Source of the DNA: Metopolophium dirhodum
Lineage: Eukaryota > Arthropoda > Insecta > Hemiptera > Aphididae
Reading direction: 5' to 3'
NCBI RefSeq assembly: GCF_019925205.1
Contig: NC_083568.1
Location: 2,222,237 to 2,286,236 of the forward strand
Length of the DNA stretch: 64,000 bases
Part shown: positions 12,205 through 26,257 of the stretch, one piece after another
Layout of the letters: every line of letters starts with the position of its first letter
Position numbering within the stretch: the stretch's first letter is position 1
The notes under the pieces: model-generated
Told to the model about the DNA's origin: nothing
Seen by the model: only the letters and a program-made list of their open reading frames with translations
Databases searched by the model: none
Made by a program: the position numbers and the translations under genes

Positions 12205-12935
12205 ACTATATCGACGGTATTTTGTTAAAAGAGCCCATACCAAAATTTCAGGAAACAAATAAAACTGATTAAATACGCAATTTTATTAAACATGAGACTC
12301 CATGGAACTAAAATTACTTATTAAATTGCTTAAACTAAATTTATACTTAATGTTATATTAATTTTGTATACAAATGTATGTGGTGTAGGCCCTTTTAACA
12401 ATTTAAATTTTATAAACGCCCTTCTAAAAACATATAATAATAGTGGTATAAGTCCTATTAACATTTTCATTTCTACAAATGCCCTTTTAATTTTATACAA
12501 TATTTATACTATATTATATCTATTAACAGTTTCGGTTTATTATTAACTGATAATATGAAATTGGAGGGAAATTTGTTATTAAGTGTTACCAATACAAGTG
12601 ATGTTCTGTGTGTAACCTTGTAAAACCACTTTGTTCAATCTGGTAATATACAAACACCAATAATCATAATTATTCTTATAAACTGTGAAGGTTGTAAACA
12701 ATTAGCATGCATTCGGTGTGGTATAAGCCCTTTCAACAGTTCTGTGTAGATTATTTTAATTTTTAAAAGGGCGTCTGCATATCTTGTATTCGGTATTGCT
12801 ATCTTATTTTTCAGTAGATGTATACGCCGTTTTACCAGAATATGCTCGTGATTTTTCTGAAAATTTAGATAACAAAAACGTATTTTTCGATTTTGTGTGG
12901 TAAACGCCCTTTTGACAAAATACCGTCGATATAGT
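12205..12935. mobile_element. TIR DNA element of unassigned class
   Basis: The left end ACTATATCGACGGTATTTTG is matched in inverted orientation by the right end (reverse complement ACTATATCGACGGTATTTTG), and similarity extends inward through T/CAAAAG. The interior repeatedly carries the motif GCCCTTTTAAC or its variants (near 12250, 12389, 12420, 12450, 12480, 12730, 12765 in reverse and 12906), often after GGTATAA or GTGTAGG. These look like subterminal binding-site repeats. No transposase is seen; the 60-codon frame at 12364 is chance. I could not fix a target duplication. Confidence 0.65.
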
Positions 12936-15660
12936 TGGTAAATGGTTGGTAAAAGGAGTGGAAGACAGTTATTATAAGATCGAATTTTGAAGTTTTTTAA
13001 TATGAATATATTTCATTCACAAAATATAATAATATAATATATTTTCTGCTTTTAAGCAATATAGCAATTTGTATTTGAACCGTCAATGATATTATTACCG
13101 ATTGCCTATTTAAGTTTTCTTCTCTCACCCATATGGGATATGTAGTACCTATGTTTCATCCACCGCTATGATATATTTATAGATAAATTATGAAAATCTA
13201 GTGGGTTTTTACATGAATGTATGATACATACATAATAATATAAATGCATAAATACTGTGTGCTTCGATATAAACATGACTAGAGTTAAGAAGTGAAAAAA
13301 TGTAGCACAATGTTAAAAATTCCGTGTGGTCACGTATTTGGGATCTGGATTATTTAACCCAAACTAACTAGAAAGTTCGTCACAACACCACGTCAGCCTT
13401 TTGAATTTGAATTTACTCCTTACGTGATCGATTTACGGGTTTTTTTTATGTTAAATACATATTATAAAAACACTATTAAACCTACCTCATTGCACCATGT
13501 ACACATACATAAATACAACAGCGCCATTTCTTACAGTTAAATTTATAAGTGAGTTTTAAAATATTTAAATAAGGTACCTATATAAAATTGGAAAACATAT
13601 TTTACAAAAAACAATTCCAATTCTTTCATCTTTTAAAAGTGTTACAGACTTCAAACAGATTTTTTACATCAGTCAACTTCTGAATTAATAAAAATCTAAC
13701 TTTGTTAACCCATATTTTAATTTTACGATACATAACATTACTTTTTGATACGCTCATATGTACCATAAATATTTCCTAATAATACTATAATTGTGTGAGT
13801 TTGTAAGTTAGGTAACTACTATAACTAAGTCAGTTGAAAAAAAAATTGTGATACACTATAACTTTTTATTTTTATATAAACGCATTTTGTCTTTAATTTT
13901 AACTCAAGACGGAATATAATCTAACTGTAAATGTCTTAATGTTTTGGAAGAAAAGTTTGTTTAAATTTTAAAGTTATGGTTGGATGTAGGTGTTTAGGAA
14001 CAGTTAACTAAAATTGGTATTGACTGAAAATTATGCGGTAGTGAGATAATAATTTAATATTATTTTACCTTTAGAGTACATTTTTATATTCGTTAATAAT
14101 TTAAAATATTAAATGTTTTAAAAGTGCAGAAATTTAATATTGAAATAAATGATTCATAAAAGAATTTTCGATTTAATAGGTTTTATATTATGTCAATCAT
14201 AGTGTAAAAAAATGCAGGTGCACATATTTAACATTTAAAATAAAGATATTTTTTATGACATACACGTATATATACGCGTGTTACCTATTAAATATATTAT
14301 ATATGTGTTTGTATAACATTTATGTATCAACAGAGATCAACCATGATAGAGAAGAAATATGCCCATTAAATATCGGAATTGATATTATATGAACTTGACA
14401 AATTAACATTTGAATTACTGTGGCGCGCATATACAAGCTTATCTACTTGGTTTTATGATTTATTAGTTGATTAGAATGTTGATATAGTCCGACCGAGAGA
14501 GGACTAATGGCATGATTTTAATTACGATCTAAATGTTAAGTAATATTATCGATATTTTAGATACATATTAAATAAACTAGTAAATAAATTTGTACAATCA
14601 TTAAAACTAATTAGTCAGTGTGTACATGGGCAAACTAACGCACAAGATAATTTAAAATATGTAATAATCAATTTAGTTTTAAAACAAAATAATAAATAGC
14701 ATGAATTATAGCTAAGTATAACATCCAATATAGGTTCAATCATAGTATGAGAAATATATTAAATTGTAAAGCTTATATTGATGTTATATTATTTAAATTT
14801 ATTTTTAATACATTTTAGAATAGTGCACATTTATTTATTCAAGTGTTTCAAAACACATGATTTCATTCAGTATGCATGCACTCTATTGAAAAATGAATGT
14901 AATATTGTACTTTGAGTATTATAAATTGGAAAATTTCTATTATTGAAATTAAAACGCTTAATTCATTGATAAATATAGAGTTCAATATTGTCACTCATGT
15001 TTTTCATTTTTTAGTATACTTTTTAATAGTTAATTAAAAAGTTATGATTCTTAAATATTTACTCAAAATTGTAATATTAAATATTCTGTATGTTCCTTAT
15101 ACCACACATGGGTTAGGTACACATGGGTTAAATGGTACCAATGTAAAACGGTGTTAAAAGTAATATCAAATTACTTTTTAAATAATAAACTAGTATTGTG
15201 GTTTTTATGAGTAAAAATAAGTTGTCTACCTTTTTTATCATTTGTTTGATACGTTGTAAATATAATATTAAATCTTTTTATACAACCTAACCTAACTCAA
15301 ATACTTGAACATTTCGATAAATAATAACATTCAACCTTCCCCAAAAAATTCCCAAAAATTATTATTCATATTTTGTATTATTATAGTAACATTCTGCACA
15401 ATGTTACAATGGATAATCCCTGTTTCCACCAAAATGAACAATTTCTCTTTTTTTGCTAAATTGGATAACGTTATATTCATTTTTCCACTAGAAAGATAAT
15501 TTTTCCTTTTAACCAAAAATAAAAATAAATAAAACATGTATAGAAAACGGAAAAAAACAGAAATTAAATATAAGACTCTAGTGCGTGATGGAAACAGAAA
15601 TATAAAAATATAAAGTTGCCAAGAGTGTAAAAATTAACCATTAGTATATTTTAAGTATTG
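12936..15660. other. AT-rich intronic DNA, nothing recognised
   Basis: No supported features apart from a short AACCTAACCTAACT run at 15284-15297, which is the complement of the TTAGG-type unit. Confidence 0.45.
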
Positions 15661-15668
15661 AGAATATA

Positions 15669-15697
15669 ATGATGTGAATTCAATCCATTCACATCAT
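15669..15697. repeat. Perfect 11-bp inverted repeat (hairpin), 7-base loop
   Basis: ATGATGTGAAT is followed after TCAATCC by ATTCACATCAT. The adjoining AATTGCAATTTGCAATTGCA stretch is itself palindromic. There is no U-tract or gene context, so this is not a terminator claim. Confidence 0.6.
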
Positions 15698-15720
15698 AAT
15701 TGCAATTTGCAATTGCAATT

Positions 15721-18700
15721 TCGCTTCCATTTAAGTATGATATAAAATTATATATATATTTTTATACTATGTTGTGATTTAGAAACTTTTTTGTACTTTG
15801 AATATCAATACATAATATACAATAGACAATTTTTATTATTATCACCTAATCCATTTCTCGATGAAATATATTTATCTCATCAAAATAAGTGGGTAGAGTT
15901 TCATTTATCAGTATCCATCTAGTAGTGCAGAAAAATTAAAATGGGCCACGTCCGTTCAACTATAATATTTTTTAACATTAAGTGTGATTTATTCTTCGGT
16001 AAATGAGCTACGCCGAGAATCGTTTTTTAGAATGTTTCGATTAATCACTTTCAAACGTAAAATGGAAACACTTCTGCATGCCCTCCCCAATAGGTCGCAT
16101 GAAAAACAATAGCTTATTTTTAAGTCAACATATACGGACTACCATCTATTTAAACGAAAAGGTGATAGGATAAAAAAACAACCCGATGTCAAAAAAATGC
16201 ACGGATAAAAAATATATTATTTTAGAATAATTGAAATACTCTCCGGAGGACACGTCGTCATTATTCGTGGTTATTATTTATAATATAAAAGTTGATATTG
16301 TAACGATGCGTATTTATGAATGATTTATCTATATTTTATTATGTCTGTTATAATAGCACGATATAGTAAACGTTGTGCATTTCATTCTAGATCTTTGTGT
16401 AATTTATCCAAATAAAAAAATAAAATGTTTATTTCTCGACTTACTCCGAGTATCGTCGCCAACGGTCTTAATATCGATTAGTTAAAATAATACTGCGGTA
16501 CGCGTTATCATTACCGGGGGAGTGGTGATTTCGGGGATAACCTTTAAATTGCTTAGTAGCAACTTTACAGATGACATGGGCACTTAGCAACTCGACGCTG
16601 ATCAAGTATCTTCAGTGACAGTGAACAACAGGCACACGTTATCTAACCGGATCGATTCACTTGAGCATATTTTGAATAGTTTTGAATACTTTCATGGACA
16701 AAAAAAAATAAATTAACGTGGTGGCCACAAACATTGTTACCGTTATTGTATCAAATTAATCACCTTCATCAACAGTTGATATACCTATACGGCTATACAA
16801 TATATTATTAAACGTAAATCAATTGTGTAACTTACCTAAATACATTATAATGTATTAATTTTATGTATAACATATTTATGTTTTCTATTTCTTTTCGACG
16901 TTTTAAAGATTTAATACAAATTAAGTCACATCTATTTTTGGGATTGTCTAAACCCACCATACGTTTTTAGAAAATTGGTATGTCTACCTCTTAATTTAAC
17001 AAAATAAGTGTGATATTTTTCTTTGATTCAATTATGTTAATGAATTTAAGTCTTTGCATACGAATTAACAGTTCAAAGTTTGTTATTTCATTACCTACTG
17101 TAATTAAATAATATTACATATCTTATATATTATATTTTAATTAGTTACTTTATTTTTTCTTTCTATGATTTTAGAGTGAAATAAAAAAAATAAGATTACG
17201 GATTTCATGGTGAGGTGGGGGCATTATTATGAGGCTCTGACCTAAATGTATTATTTATTAAGCTTAGAATAAAATAAAAAGTAGATATTTTGTAAAACGT
17301 TGGACGGTATTACAGGCTATATAGCATATGCCGCATACATAATTGAATTTATTATTTACCATTTGACGCTTCAAAACGTACCAATTCTAAACTCTTGTGC
17401 ATATTCTAACGATAGTATAGGACATATAGGCACTACCTACAGAATAATGGTATCATGCAGTTAAAAAATTGATCATGGATTAAAATACCCTTGAATTATT
17501 ATAACTGTTTGACTAGAATGTGGTACGGAAATTTATATAAATCATTTCAAGGACTCGGTGTGTAATTGAGTATAATAACTATTATATATACCATTCGTAC
17601 GAGATAATACGCGTGATCAATGCGCACCAATAGTTTAATATTACTATGTATATGACGTGTTACCGACGAATATTAAATCCAACCATCCTTAGATATCCTA
17701 GGGGAGTTTTATAGAACGCAAAATTTGACAAGGAAGATATTTGACTTAGGCACTGCGCATGGCGTTTGTAAAATGGGCAATGCTCAAAACAAATATTACG
17801 GTAAAATAAACGCTATATATCGTTATAAGAAATTATATTTGGATTGAATAGTGTGTATAGTGTGTACCTTATAAATTATAATCTGTTTATATATTATATA
17901 ATATATCCACCAACAACACCGTGAAAGATATAAACCGAAATACGTTCAGCAATAGATATTGAATCGTTACATAAATAAGCAACACTATATATTTTATAAT
18001 AGGTAATTATTATACAGTACTAGATTATTGTATTCTTTTTTTCTGTGAAAGCAGTTTTGGTTAGAAAAAGTGCTCGAAAAGTGACCACCAGGGAGTTTTT
18101 TTGATTACACGACGTATCAATATAGTTTCACTGGGTGCGAGGAAATCCACTGACAACCGTTGAAAGTGTTTGAAGTATGCCAGCTGACCTAATTTTTGCT
18201 AAGTTCCGTCCAGGATATATATTTTTGAATGCCGTGTTATTATTATTATATGATTTTCGATTTCAATACGACTACGGACCACATTTCTATTTTAATTTAA
18301 TTTTGTCATCATTGTTTTTATCGTTTTATACTAACACCGATGTTATAAATATAGGTTCTCGTATAATTTCTAAATTTCAATACTTTTCGATTATTATCAA
18401 CAGATCAATCATATGCAATGGAACCAATTTTAGAAACACTACAAAATAAAAACAATTATTGACGGGGAAAACTATTTTATTTTATTATACGCATTATTTT
18501 TAATAGCACTGCAAGAATTTATTGAGGTTTCAGATACTAAAATTAAAAATATAAATATAGCGCTCCGCAGCCGTTTCATTATTAATTATAATTTGAAACA
18601 AGTACATCGATACTAATTTTGATTAGTTTGTCGGAACTCTGTTATTATAACGTATATTTAATATACTTTAGTGTTTTTTTTTTCAATTTTTTATTTGTAA

Positions 18701-21700
18701 TCTAAAATAATTCGAACGAATTTAATTAAACTCGTACAAATGTTTTTCTAGCAATATGTAACGGTATGGTTACCGTATGTATGGTAAACTATGTTCTATC
18801 AGCGTATTATCGTGTTCGCGTACCAATTTTGATTCTAAATTATGGAAATTTCTGTATCCGGGAGGTTGCCTCTGGGAGTGGTAATATGTTAAAATATTTC
18901 TAATGGGATTTGAGGATTACAATCGTTTGAGTATCGTATAGTATAACGTACAAGTGCTAGTATTGAAAGAGTTATCTCGATGTATCGACATGAAATGTAT
19001 GTTTACTTTTCAGAAGTTGATCTGAGTATTCAGAATTCTTGAATTAATATTATTGGATTCGCAATTTTTTTAATTATAGTGGGTTGTTTGGCAGTTGATT
19101 GGTATAGTAATTATTTTATTTTAGTCAAATGAGAAATGAAAATACAAATAACAATTAATGCAGATACAAAACGTAATAAATATTAAATTATAATATTTTA
19201 ACGGTATTCGTAAAACATATACTATTATACAGATTGTATTTTATATTTTAAGAATCTAACTTAAGCGTTTAAAGTGTTAAAATGTTTTAACTTCTTTATG
19301 CGGGGTTTTAATGATCTAAAAACATTATCAATGCAAAAATTAATACAAAGATTTTAATAAAACACCATAACAGTATATACATAATATTATAATTATACAT
19401 ACTTAAGCATAATATATACTATATAGTTATATAATATATTGTCGGTGGCCTTTGTTAATTGTTTCTGTTTATAAATTTTAAATACAGGACGGAATTTCAG
19501 AACTTCACATAACATATAAACATTCTTATGTTTTTTCATCCCATCATTAACATAGAACGGTAGTATCCTTTAACTTTGAATAATACATTTAAACATTAAA
19601 AAAAATCATCATGGCAAACATGGTGTGGTTGTACTGATTTAACTTTAAAACGATGAATAAAAATGAGGTCTACGAACGGATAATTGGATAACAGGAAATA
19701 CAAATTTCCATTTTAACTCAATAATTTGTTATTTCATCGTTTTAACAACTACCATGCGCATAAAATGTTAGGAACCTTATTTACATTTATTATTATTAAT
19801 TTTTTTTTATTATTCTTTATTCCAACTTAGATCATAAAAAATGTTTATTACTTTATAAATATTAACTGATCGCGAACGGAAATGCTTGATGGTGATATAA
19901 AATCCACTTACAAGTCGTTTGATTTAATAATATTAAATAGGTATATCTTAATTAAAACTACGTAAAAGAATTACCTTAATATGTTTACAAAATCAAACCA
20001 GATGCAATAATAACTTCCTATTGAAATGAAATGGTTATACACGTATACATTATATATAAATAATATAATTATTATGCTTTAAAATTGCATTAATTTACTG
20101 TTTTTGTTATTATTGTGTATACAATGTAGTAGGTACGGTGTATTCTGGTAACTTGTAACTACGGTAATAATTACAATAAACGTGAGAACTTCTACAAAGT
20201 TTTCTAAAAACATTTATAAACTCAGTTTTCTTATTGTTTATAATAGGTACGTTGGTAGTCAAGTACCTATATACCTACATTGGATTTCAAAGAGCAAACT
20301 TAGTGTTTTGCAATTTATCTCTTCGTCGTTACGAACATACGTTATTATTTTTTTTATATATTCAATGGTGCGCCTTTTCACTATATTAAAGTAGAAAACC
20401 ATCCAAAAACAATGGAAATTAATTTGATATTGTTAGTGAAGTTAGGTAAGCACACGAAATTAAATTTGAAATTTGTTACGACGCTGTTAATATAATATTC
20501 TAAATCATAATTTAAGATTCAATGAATGATAGATTTTTGTTTTAGTAAATAATTTTAATGTCGAAAATTGTTATGTATTATTCTACAATAGATACCGATC
20601 GTTCATTGATATACAGTGTACACTAATAATAACAATAATAATAATAATAATAAAATATAATATACACAAAGAAGCTATACAGGATACAATAAAGAAGGGG
20701 TTTTGGGGATTTATCTTGCTTTGATATCACCTCATCACAACATAACGTTATGTTATTATATACGTATGAAAGCAATGATAAATCATCTCATTCGAAAAAC
20801 CATCTTGACCGTAGCTCAGGTAAAATTACATTTAGGTACTTATAAGATTTCTTCGACGTTACATTTTTCATAGTTGCAATATTTTCTTGCGACGTCATTG
20901 AAAAGCATATTTATAATTTTTCAATAAATGCTTAAGTTTATTTTTTAATTTTTAATTTTCCTGCTTTTGAACATGTTTACATGGCTAGTTGTTTTTTTTT
21001 TTTTAGTTATTTTAGTCCTTTCAAATTACTTACATAGATATTAGGTACCTATTTAATGTGTTTTTGAGAAAAAAAGTATGTAATGTTGGATACATTGAGA
21101 TCGTTACGATATTGGATAGAGATAAAAATAACATTTGTTCGTTTTTTTTCAAAACGAATCTCCCATAAATTTATTTACTTTTAGTAGTACGGATTTTCGT
21201 TATTTTCTAAATACTGGAAATTTATAATTGTGACTATAATATATATCGCTACGCTAAACTCAAAAGTGCCACCATGGCACCATCTGTATGAAATTTATAA
21301 TCGATAAGAGAAACCATTAGAAATAAGTTGGGCACCACTAGCCAAAATAATGTTCATCGACTCGATAGATAAATAAAAAATGAACTCTAAACGTAATGGG
21401 TAGGTACTATATTCGCCCTCGCGCCAAAAATCATAAATCCTTCGTTTCGAATTTTCTTTTATTGTGGAAATCGGAAAAATTTAAGATTTCTTACACCACA
21501 GCAGATAAAATATTTCGTTATTTGATTTTTCAGCATTTCCATACAATAAAATATATAACAAGAAACTATATTCTGAACTACGAAACACATTATACAGCGA
21601 GTTAACTAAATACAATATATCAAGAAACTAATGTACCGCATACCTATTGGTGGGATGGCTTAGAAATTGTATTTTTTTTTCGACTCTTGCGATTCGGTCG

Positions 21701-22904
21701 TTCGCTGTGTCAAATAAAAGTCTAATGATCGATCAGAGTTAATATAATATTATATTCACATGATACACGGCATACATCAATAATGAAATCAAATTTGTCT
21801 ATGATAATTTAACCTCGTTCCACCGGAGTCCGGACCAAACAAAAATATTCATTGTTTACGATCGTAATAATAAATTTGTTTCCATACATAATATGCATAC
21901 CATACCTGTTTGTATACCGTGAAACATTTATTATTATTATTCATGTTATGCATATATGAGCCGGAGCGACAATCATGATGACGCGGTTGTCGGGGGTGTC
22001 AACGAGACGACTATACAACGCGCCCAAGTTTGATACTCATATTATATAGGTGCATATATGCGTACATGATTGAGGTTTAACAACAACATTAGTTTGCATA
22101 TTTCGATTACATATTTCGATTACATCGCGTGAAACGCACTAATACGCTTAACAATAAATTTATGATTTTTTTTCCTCCCGCCACCTATTAAATCCAATTT
22201 ATTTTGATCATAATTATTTAGCTGTTGAATAATAATTATTCGTACCTTGCTAGGTATATGGTGGCAAAAAATATAAACGTCAAGAATATTATACCCATAT
22301 ATACCACGATACACGCGGCGGGCGTGTATATAATATATAGCAATAGCCAATAGGTGTATATACCAATCATAATGGTATATTATTATGTTCGATATTCGAG
22401 AGACAATTATTTCAAATTTAATACGTCACACCATACGCAGCCGTTTGCCGCAGTGCGGATTATTTTTAAAGATAAACTAATATGAATATTCCATATTATA
22501 TTTTGTAGTACTGGGTCGACAATGATATTTTATTTATTATTCTGTTACGTTAAATCTGCAGTACCTACCTACACACAATATAATATTTTTGGGTTGGAAT
22601 TCCTTCAGTATAAAAACACTGAAGCTGATTTTCGGGTAACCCTTTTCACGCGTATATATAGTACCTATAAATATATACTGGTGGTATTTAATTTTAATGG
22701 CGTGCGTTCTACGATGAAATATTTTCGAAACGCCACGTACGTCAGATAAAAATACATTTTAGTAGGAGGTACCTACCTTTAATTATATAGTTACATTGTA
22801 TAGATACCCAAATCGCATACCACTCTGATCAATAGGGTTGGGATTTCGATGCACTTTGTATTGTATTTCAAAGTTAAGCGATGGTCGTTTTACATCATAA
22901 TATA
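15721..22904. other. AT-rich intronic DNA with minor simple repeats
   Basis: It includes an (AAT)n run at 20623-20652, a two-copy direct repeat ATATTTCGATTAC near 22098-22126 and single-copy-looking sequence. The open frames at 18177-18449, 20182-20394, 21396-21605 and 22522-22749 are short, A/T-rich and lack family resemblance or splice support, so I treat them as chance. Confidence 0.45.
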
Positions 22905-23095
22905 CAGTAGAAGTTGATTATTTGAAACACCGTTAGGCAATTGATACAAACGCTTTATTGAAACAATAATATGTCTAATAGGGACGAACTGCAGGCCCTA
23001 GAAGCATAGTAACCAATCGCCTATTAGAAACAATCGATTAATTGATATACATTTCGCCTTGTTCCATAAGAGTTCCTAATAAGGGACTTCTACTG
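22905..23095. mobile_element. pogo/Tigger-type MITE
   Basis: A 191-base element is flanked by TA on both sides. Its left end is CAGTAGAAGTTGATTATTTG and its right end in reverse complement is CAGTAGAAGTCCCTTATTAG. CAGT-GAA ends with TA duplications are typical of the pogo/Tigger branch of Tc1/mariner elements. It has no coding capacity. Confidence 0.65.
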
Positions 23096-23284
23096 TATGT
23101 CTACGTTTCATGTATTTTTGAATTGGAATAGGAAGTTTTAATTTTTGCAGCATTTAGCATTGTTTGAAAATTTTAATTTTTAAGCTGATTTTTATAAAAA
23201 TATTATTTCAAGGTTTTTATTTAAATAATTAACAATTTCTAAATGTCTAACAAAGGTTTTACCTAAGTAATCAAGTTTTGTTAT

Positions 23285-23468
23285 TTTACTAGCTGACTCC
23301 GTGCACTTCGTTACCCTTAAAAAATTACAACCCTTTAAAAAATTGTGATTGTTCAAATCCTTTTGGATGTAACTCGCAGCATTAAGTACAATTTAGCCAC
23401 CCTGGTAGGCAATCCGACTATGTCGGATCGAGGACAATGTACGACAGCATATCAAGTAGATATATATA
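23285..23468. repeat. Probable repeat fragment next to the TIR element
   Basis: AGCTGACTCCGTGCACTTCG followed by TTACCC resembles a widespread insect repeat border, and a TCCGACTATGTCGGA palindrome follows near 23415. The class is uncertain and it could belong to the same insertion as the element that follows. Confidence 0.3.
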
Positions 23469-24154
23469 TCTAATATATAAAAATGTCGTGTCACATTGTT
23501 TGTTATTGAACTCCTCCGAAACGGCTTGACCACAACTAAATAATGTTCCAATTATTATTTATGTTTATTATAAATTACAATAGCATATGTATATATATAA
23601 TAATAACAATTATTATTATAAACATTTGTATATTAAGTGTCTAATGTATAAGTATATATATTTTGTTATATAATAATAATGTACATATTACAAATCTTTT
23701 TTATTTATTATTATACAATTATTATCAAGTATGATAGAGAAAATCGTAATAAATATTTACCAGACTTAATGGAATACGTCACACACGTAGATGTACTCGT
23801 CTACATTATTTGTTCTACGACAAAAATTGGTACTGTGGCGTCTTGCTGGCATTTTTTAAGACACAAACAAATAGAAATTATAAGATTTGAGAATAATATT
23901 TATTTATTATTATTTTTTTTTAATTTGAATATTTTCTATTTGTTTGTGTTCATAGCAACTATTAATAAACAAAAATTTCTATCGTAAATCTCAAAATTCC
24001 CGTTTGAGCACCTCTCGGGGGTGATCAATTCCCTTTTTAAATTAGCCTAAAAGGTATTTTCAGACCTACCAAATATGCACATAAAATTTGATCAAAATCG
24101 GTCGAGCCGTTTTGGAGGAGTTCAATCACTGATACGACAAATTTATATATTAGA
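23469..24154. mobile_element. TIR/foldback element, 686 bases, TA flanks
   Basis: The left end TCTAATATATAAAAATGTCG is followed by GAACTCCTCCGAAACGGCTT and GACC. The right end read in reverse is TCTAATATATAAATTTGTCG, followed by GAACTCCTCCAAAACGGCTC and GACC. The inverted ends match over about 60 bases and TA sits on both sides. The AAAATCGGTCGAGCCGTTTT wording also occurs at ends of insect RTE-type or Helitron-type repeats, so it could be a composite of two inverted copies rather than a cut-and-paste element. The 102-codon frame inside (23679-23987) is A/T-rich and unassigned. Confidence 0.6.
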
Positions 24155-25360
24155 TAATCGTAATTTTTTGAACGGATCCGTACGACGCGACGTAAAAATC
24201 GAGCGGCGATGGCATATTAAATGAGAATAATTTTTTTACGGGTTAAAGGTCTACGTAGAAAACTTGAAACTGTGCAGTCCCGCAACACTTTATTTTTAAT
24301 TTTATTGGAAAATTAATAATATTTCAAATAAAATAAATGGATTTTAAATAAGGTAGATAGCGCATTATTTTAGTGCATAAAAGTATTTTTTTGAGGTATT
24401 TATTGTATTTTTTTTTAAAATTCATCCCAATGTCTATGTATATAATGTTAATGTATAATATATAATATTGTTGTCTTAATTTACATGCCGGAAGAAGAAC
24501 AGACTAATAGTCGTCTTTCTTGATAATACGATTGAGCTGTAAAATGTCTGTTGAGTCGTAATACAATAACTGTTATTAATTATCTTCAGTATACCGTATA
24601 CGATAAAAGAAAAAAAAGGTAAAATATTATTGAAAGATTGGTTTTTCGTAGAAATTCACCGCGTTTCACCAAATCGCTTCGCAGGAAAAGAAAACTTTGT
24701 TCCCAAACGTTTGAATTCAAAGAACGGAAGTTTCTCGTGAAAATAAAAAAATAACTTAAATACACAACTATGTATTATACAATTTACATCATTTAATGAA
24801 ACGGCGTGGTACTTAAATTTTAAATAGTTTACCGCTTATGGTTTACGCCATATAATACCGTATTGTATTTAAATTTAATTTTAACAAAACCAATATTCGA
24901 TTACCCGCGGGCTTGGCGTTTCTGGAAAGTTCTAATTACTGGCTAACAACCGTCGTATTGTATTTATACAACTACATATACATATAATAAGTACATAATT
25001 GTTCCGCACGTCATACCATTATATTGTCCGATCTCAACATAAATAAAACAATAACATAACAATATTACTGAGTATAAACGATCCACAAAAATAATACCTG
25101 CAGTATTAGTACATCTTCATCGCGTCATATTTACCAGAATTTTCTTTTTATTACAAGCTCTTGCGCAACTTTCCGCGTTGTCGGTCATAACCGTAACACC
25201 CGTTGTAATCAGTAAACTTTTCGACGTTTCCTAACCTTTTTTTTCTTTTCCGCTTCGCGCTGATATTTTTACAATTACAAGCGCGTCGGAGTCGTTAGCC
25301 ACCGTTAACGCAAAACAACACCCTCGGGTGACAGCGCTGTAGCAATACAATATATAATAT
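24155..25360. other. Intronic DNA, nothing recognised
   Basis: No supported gene, RNA or mobile element. GC rises somewhat near 25140-25340. Confidence 0.45.
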
Positions 25361-25382
25361 AATCGCGTAATCATGTGTGTTA

Positions 25383-25387
<5 letters not shown>

Positions 25388-25429
<42 letters not shown>
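25388..25429. repeat. (TG)21 microsatellite
   Basis: An uninterrupted TG run, preceded by a few imperfect TGTG words. Confidence 0.95.
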
Positions 25430-25430
<1 letters not shown>

Positions 25431-25516
25431 TATAATAATATGTGTACCTTTATTATATATATATTATATATACTGCACGGCGCGAACGCATTAACTTACA
25501 TGTTTTTGTAGTCATA

Positions 25517-25549
25517 TTAATAATAATAATAATAATTATTATTATTATT
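25517..25549. repeat. (TAA)n/(TTA)n self-complementary microsatellite
   Basis: An AAT run is directly followed by an ATT run, so the two halves can pair into a hairpin. Confidence 0.85.
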
Positions 25550-26257
25550 TTAATAGCCCCTTGGCGATGTCGCTAGATTTTCTTGTATACGTCAGCAGTG
25601 GCATGTTTACGCGACGATATAAGCGAGAAACTCACCCTCTTGCCCTTTTTTCTGCTTTCTGAGTTTCTGCTCTACTTGCTATATGAGCTTTGAAATTCTA
25701 ATTTGGTTAGGAGATTAAAACTATTCGGGAATCTCCTAAAAAGTGCAGTATACACTTATTTGCTTGCCGATACGTATTTAAATATTTATGGAAATAAGAA
25801 ATTTATCTATGGGAAATGCATCAAATTATAATAATTTATAATATTGTAATAAATAAGCACATGAATTTGTAGTAGTAACTGATAACTGATGTTCAATCAA
25901 ATAATCGAAATACGGAACGAAGATTTTAAATAAATGTTTATTATATTCGTTTGAAACAATTTAAAATGAGTACCAATTACGCAGTGCATATATACTGTAT
26001 AATGTATAATAATATTTATGCTCTTTCATTCCCCTCTCGCTTTATTAACGCTCGGAGATGGAATAAAAAAACCGTTTTTACCGTATAGGTTTATTATATT
26101 ATTGTGATATTTGCGTCTTCCTATATATATATTTTTATTTCACTCCCTCTCTTAGGCATTGCGTTATTATTATCATTATTATTAGTATGCGCGAACAATA
26201 AAACAGTGCATTGACTATGTTGTATATTGTTCTTTCATGTGTATTTTTCTGGCGCAG
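25550..26257. other. Intron end before the second exon
   Basis: AT-rich DNA without recognised repeats. The last 40 bases before the exon are pyrimidine-rich (TGTTCTTTCATGTGTATTTT then TCTGGCGCAG) and form the acceptor region. Confidence 0.5.

Larger units (their letters stand above)
2788..26257 (+). other. Large phase-2 intron (23.5 kb)
   Basis: The intron is inferred from the donor GTGAGT at 2788 and the acceptor CGCAG ending at 26257, which join two GC-rich exons in the same frame. It holds SINEs, three TIR elements or MITEs and microsatellites, and no other convincing exon. Alternative internal exons cannot be excluded without transcript data. Confidence 0.6.
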
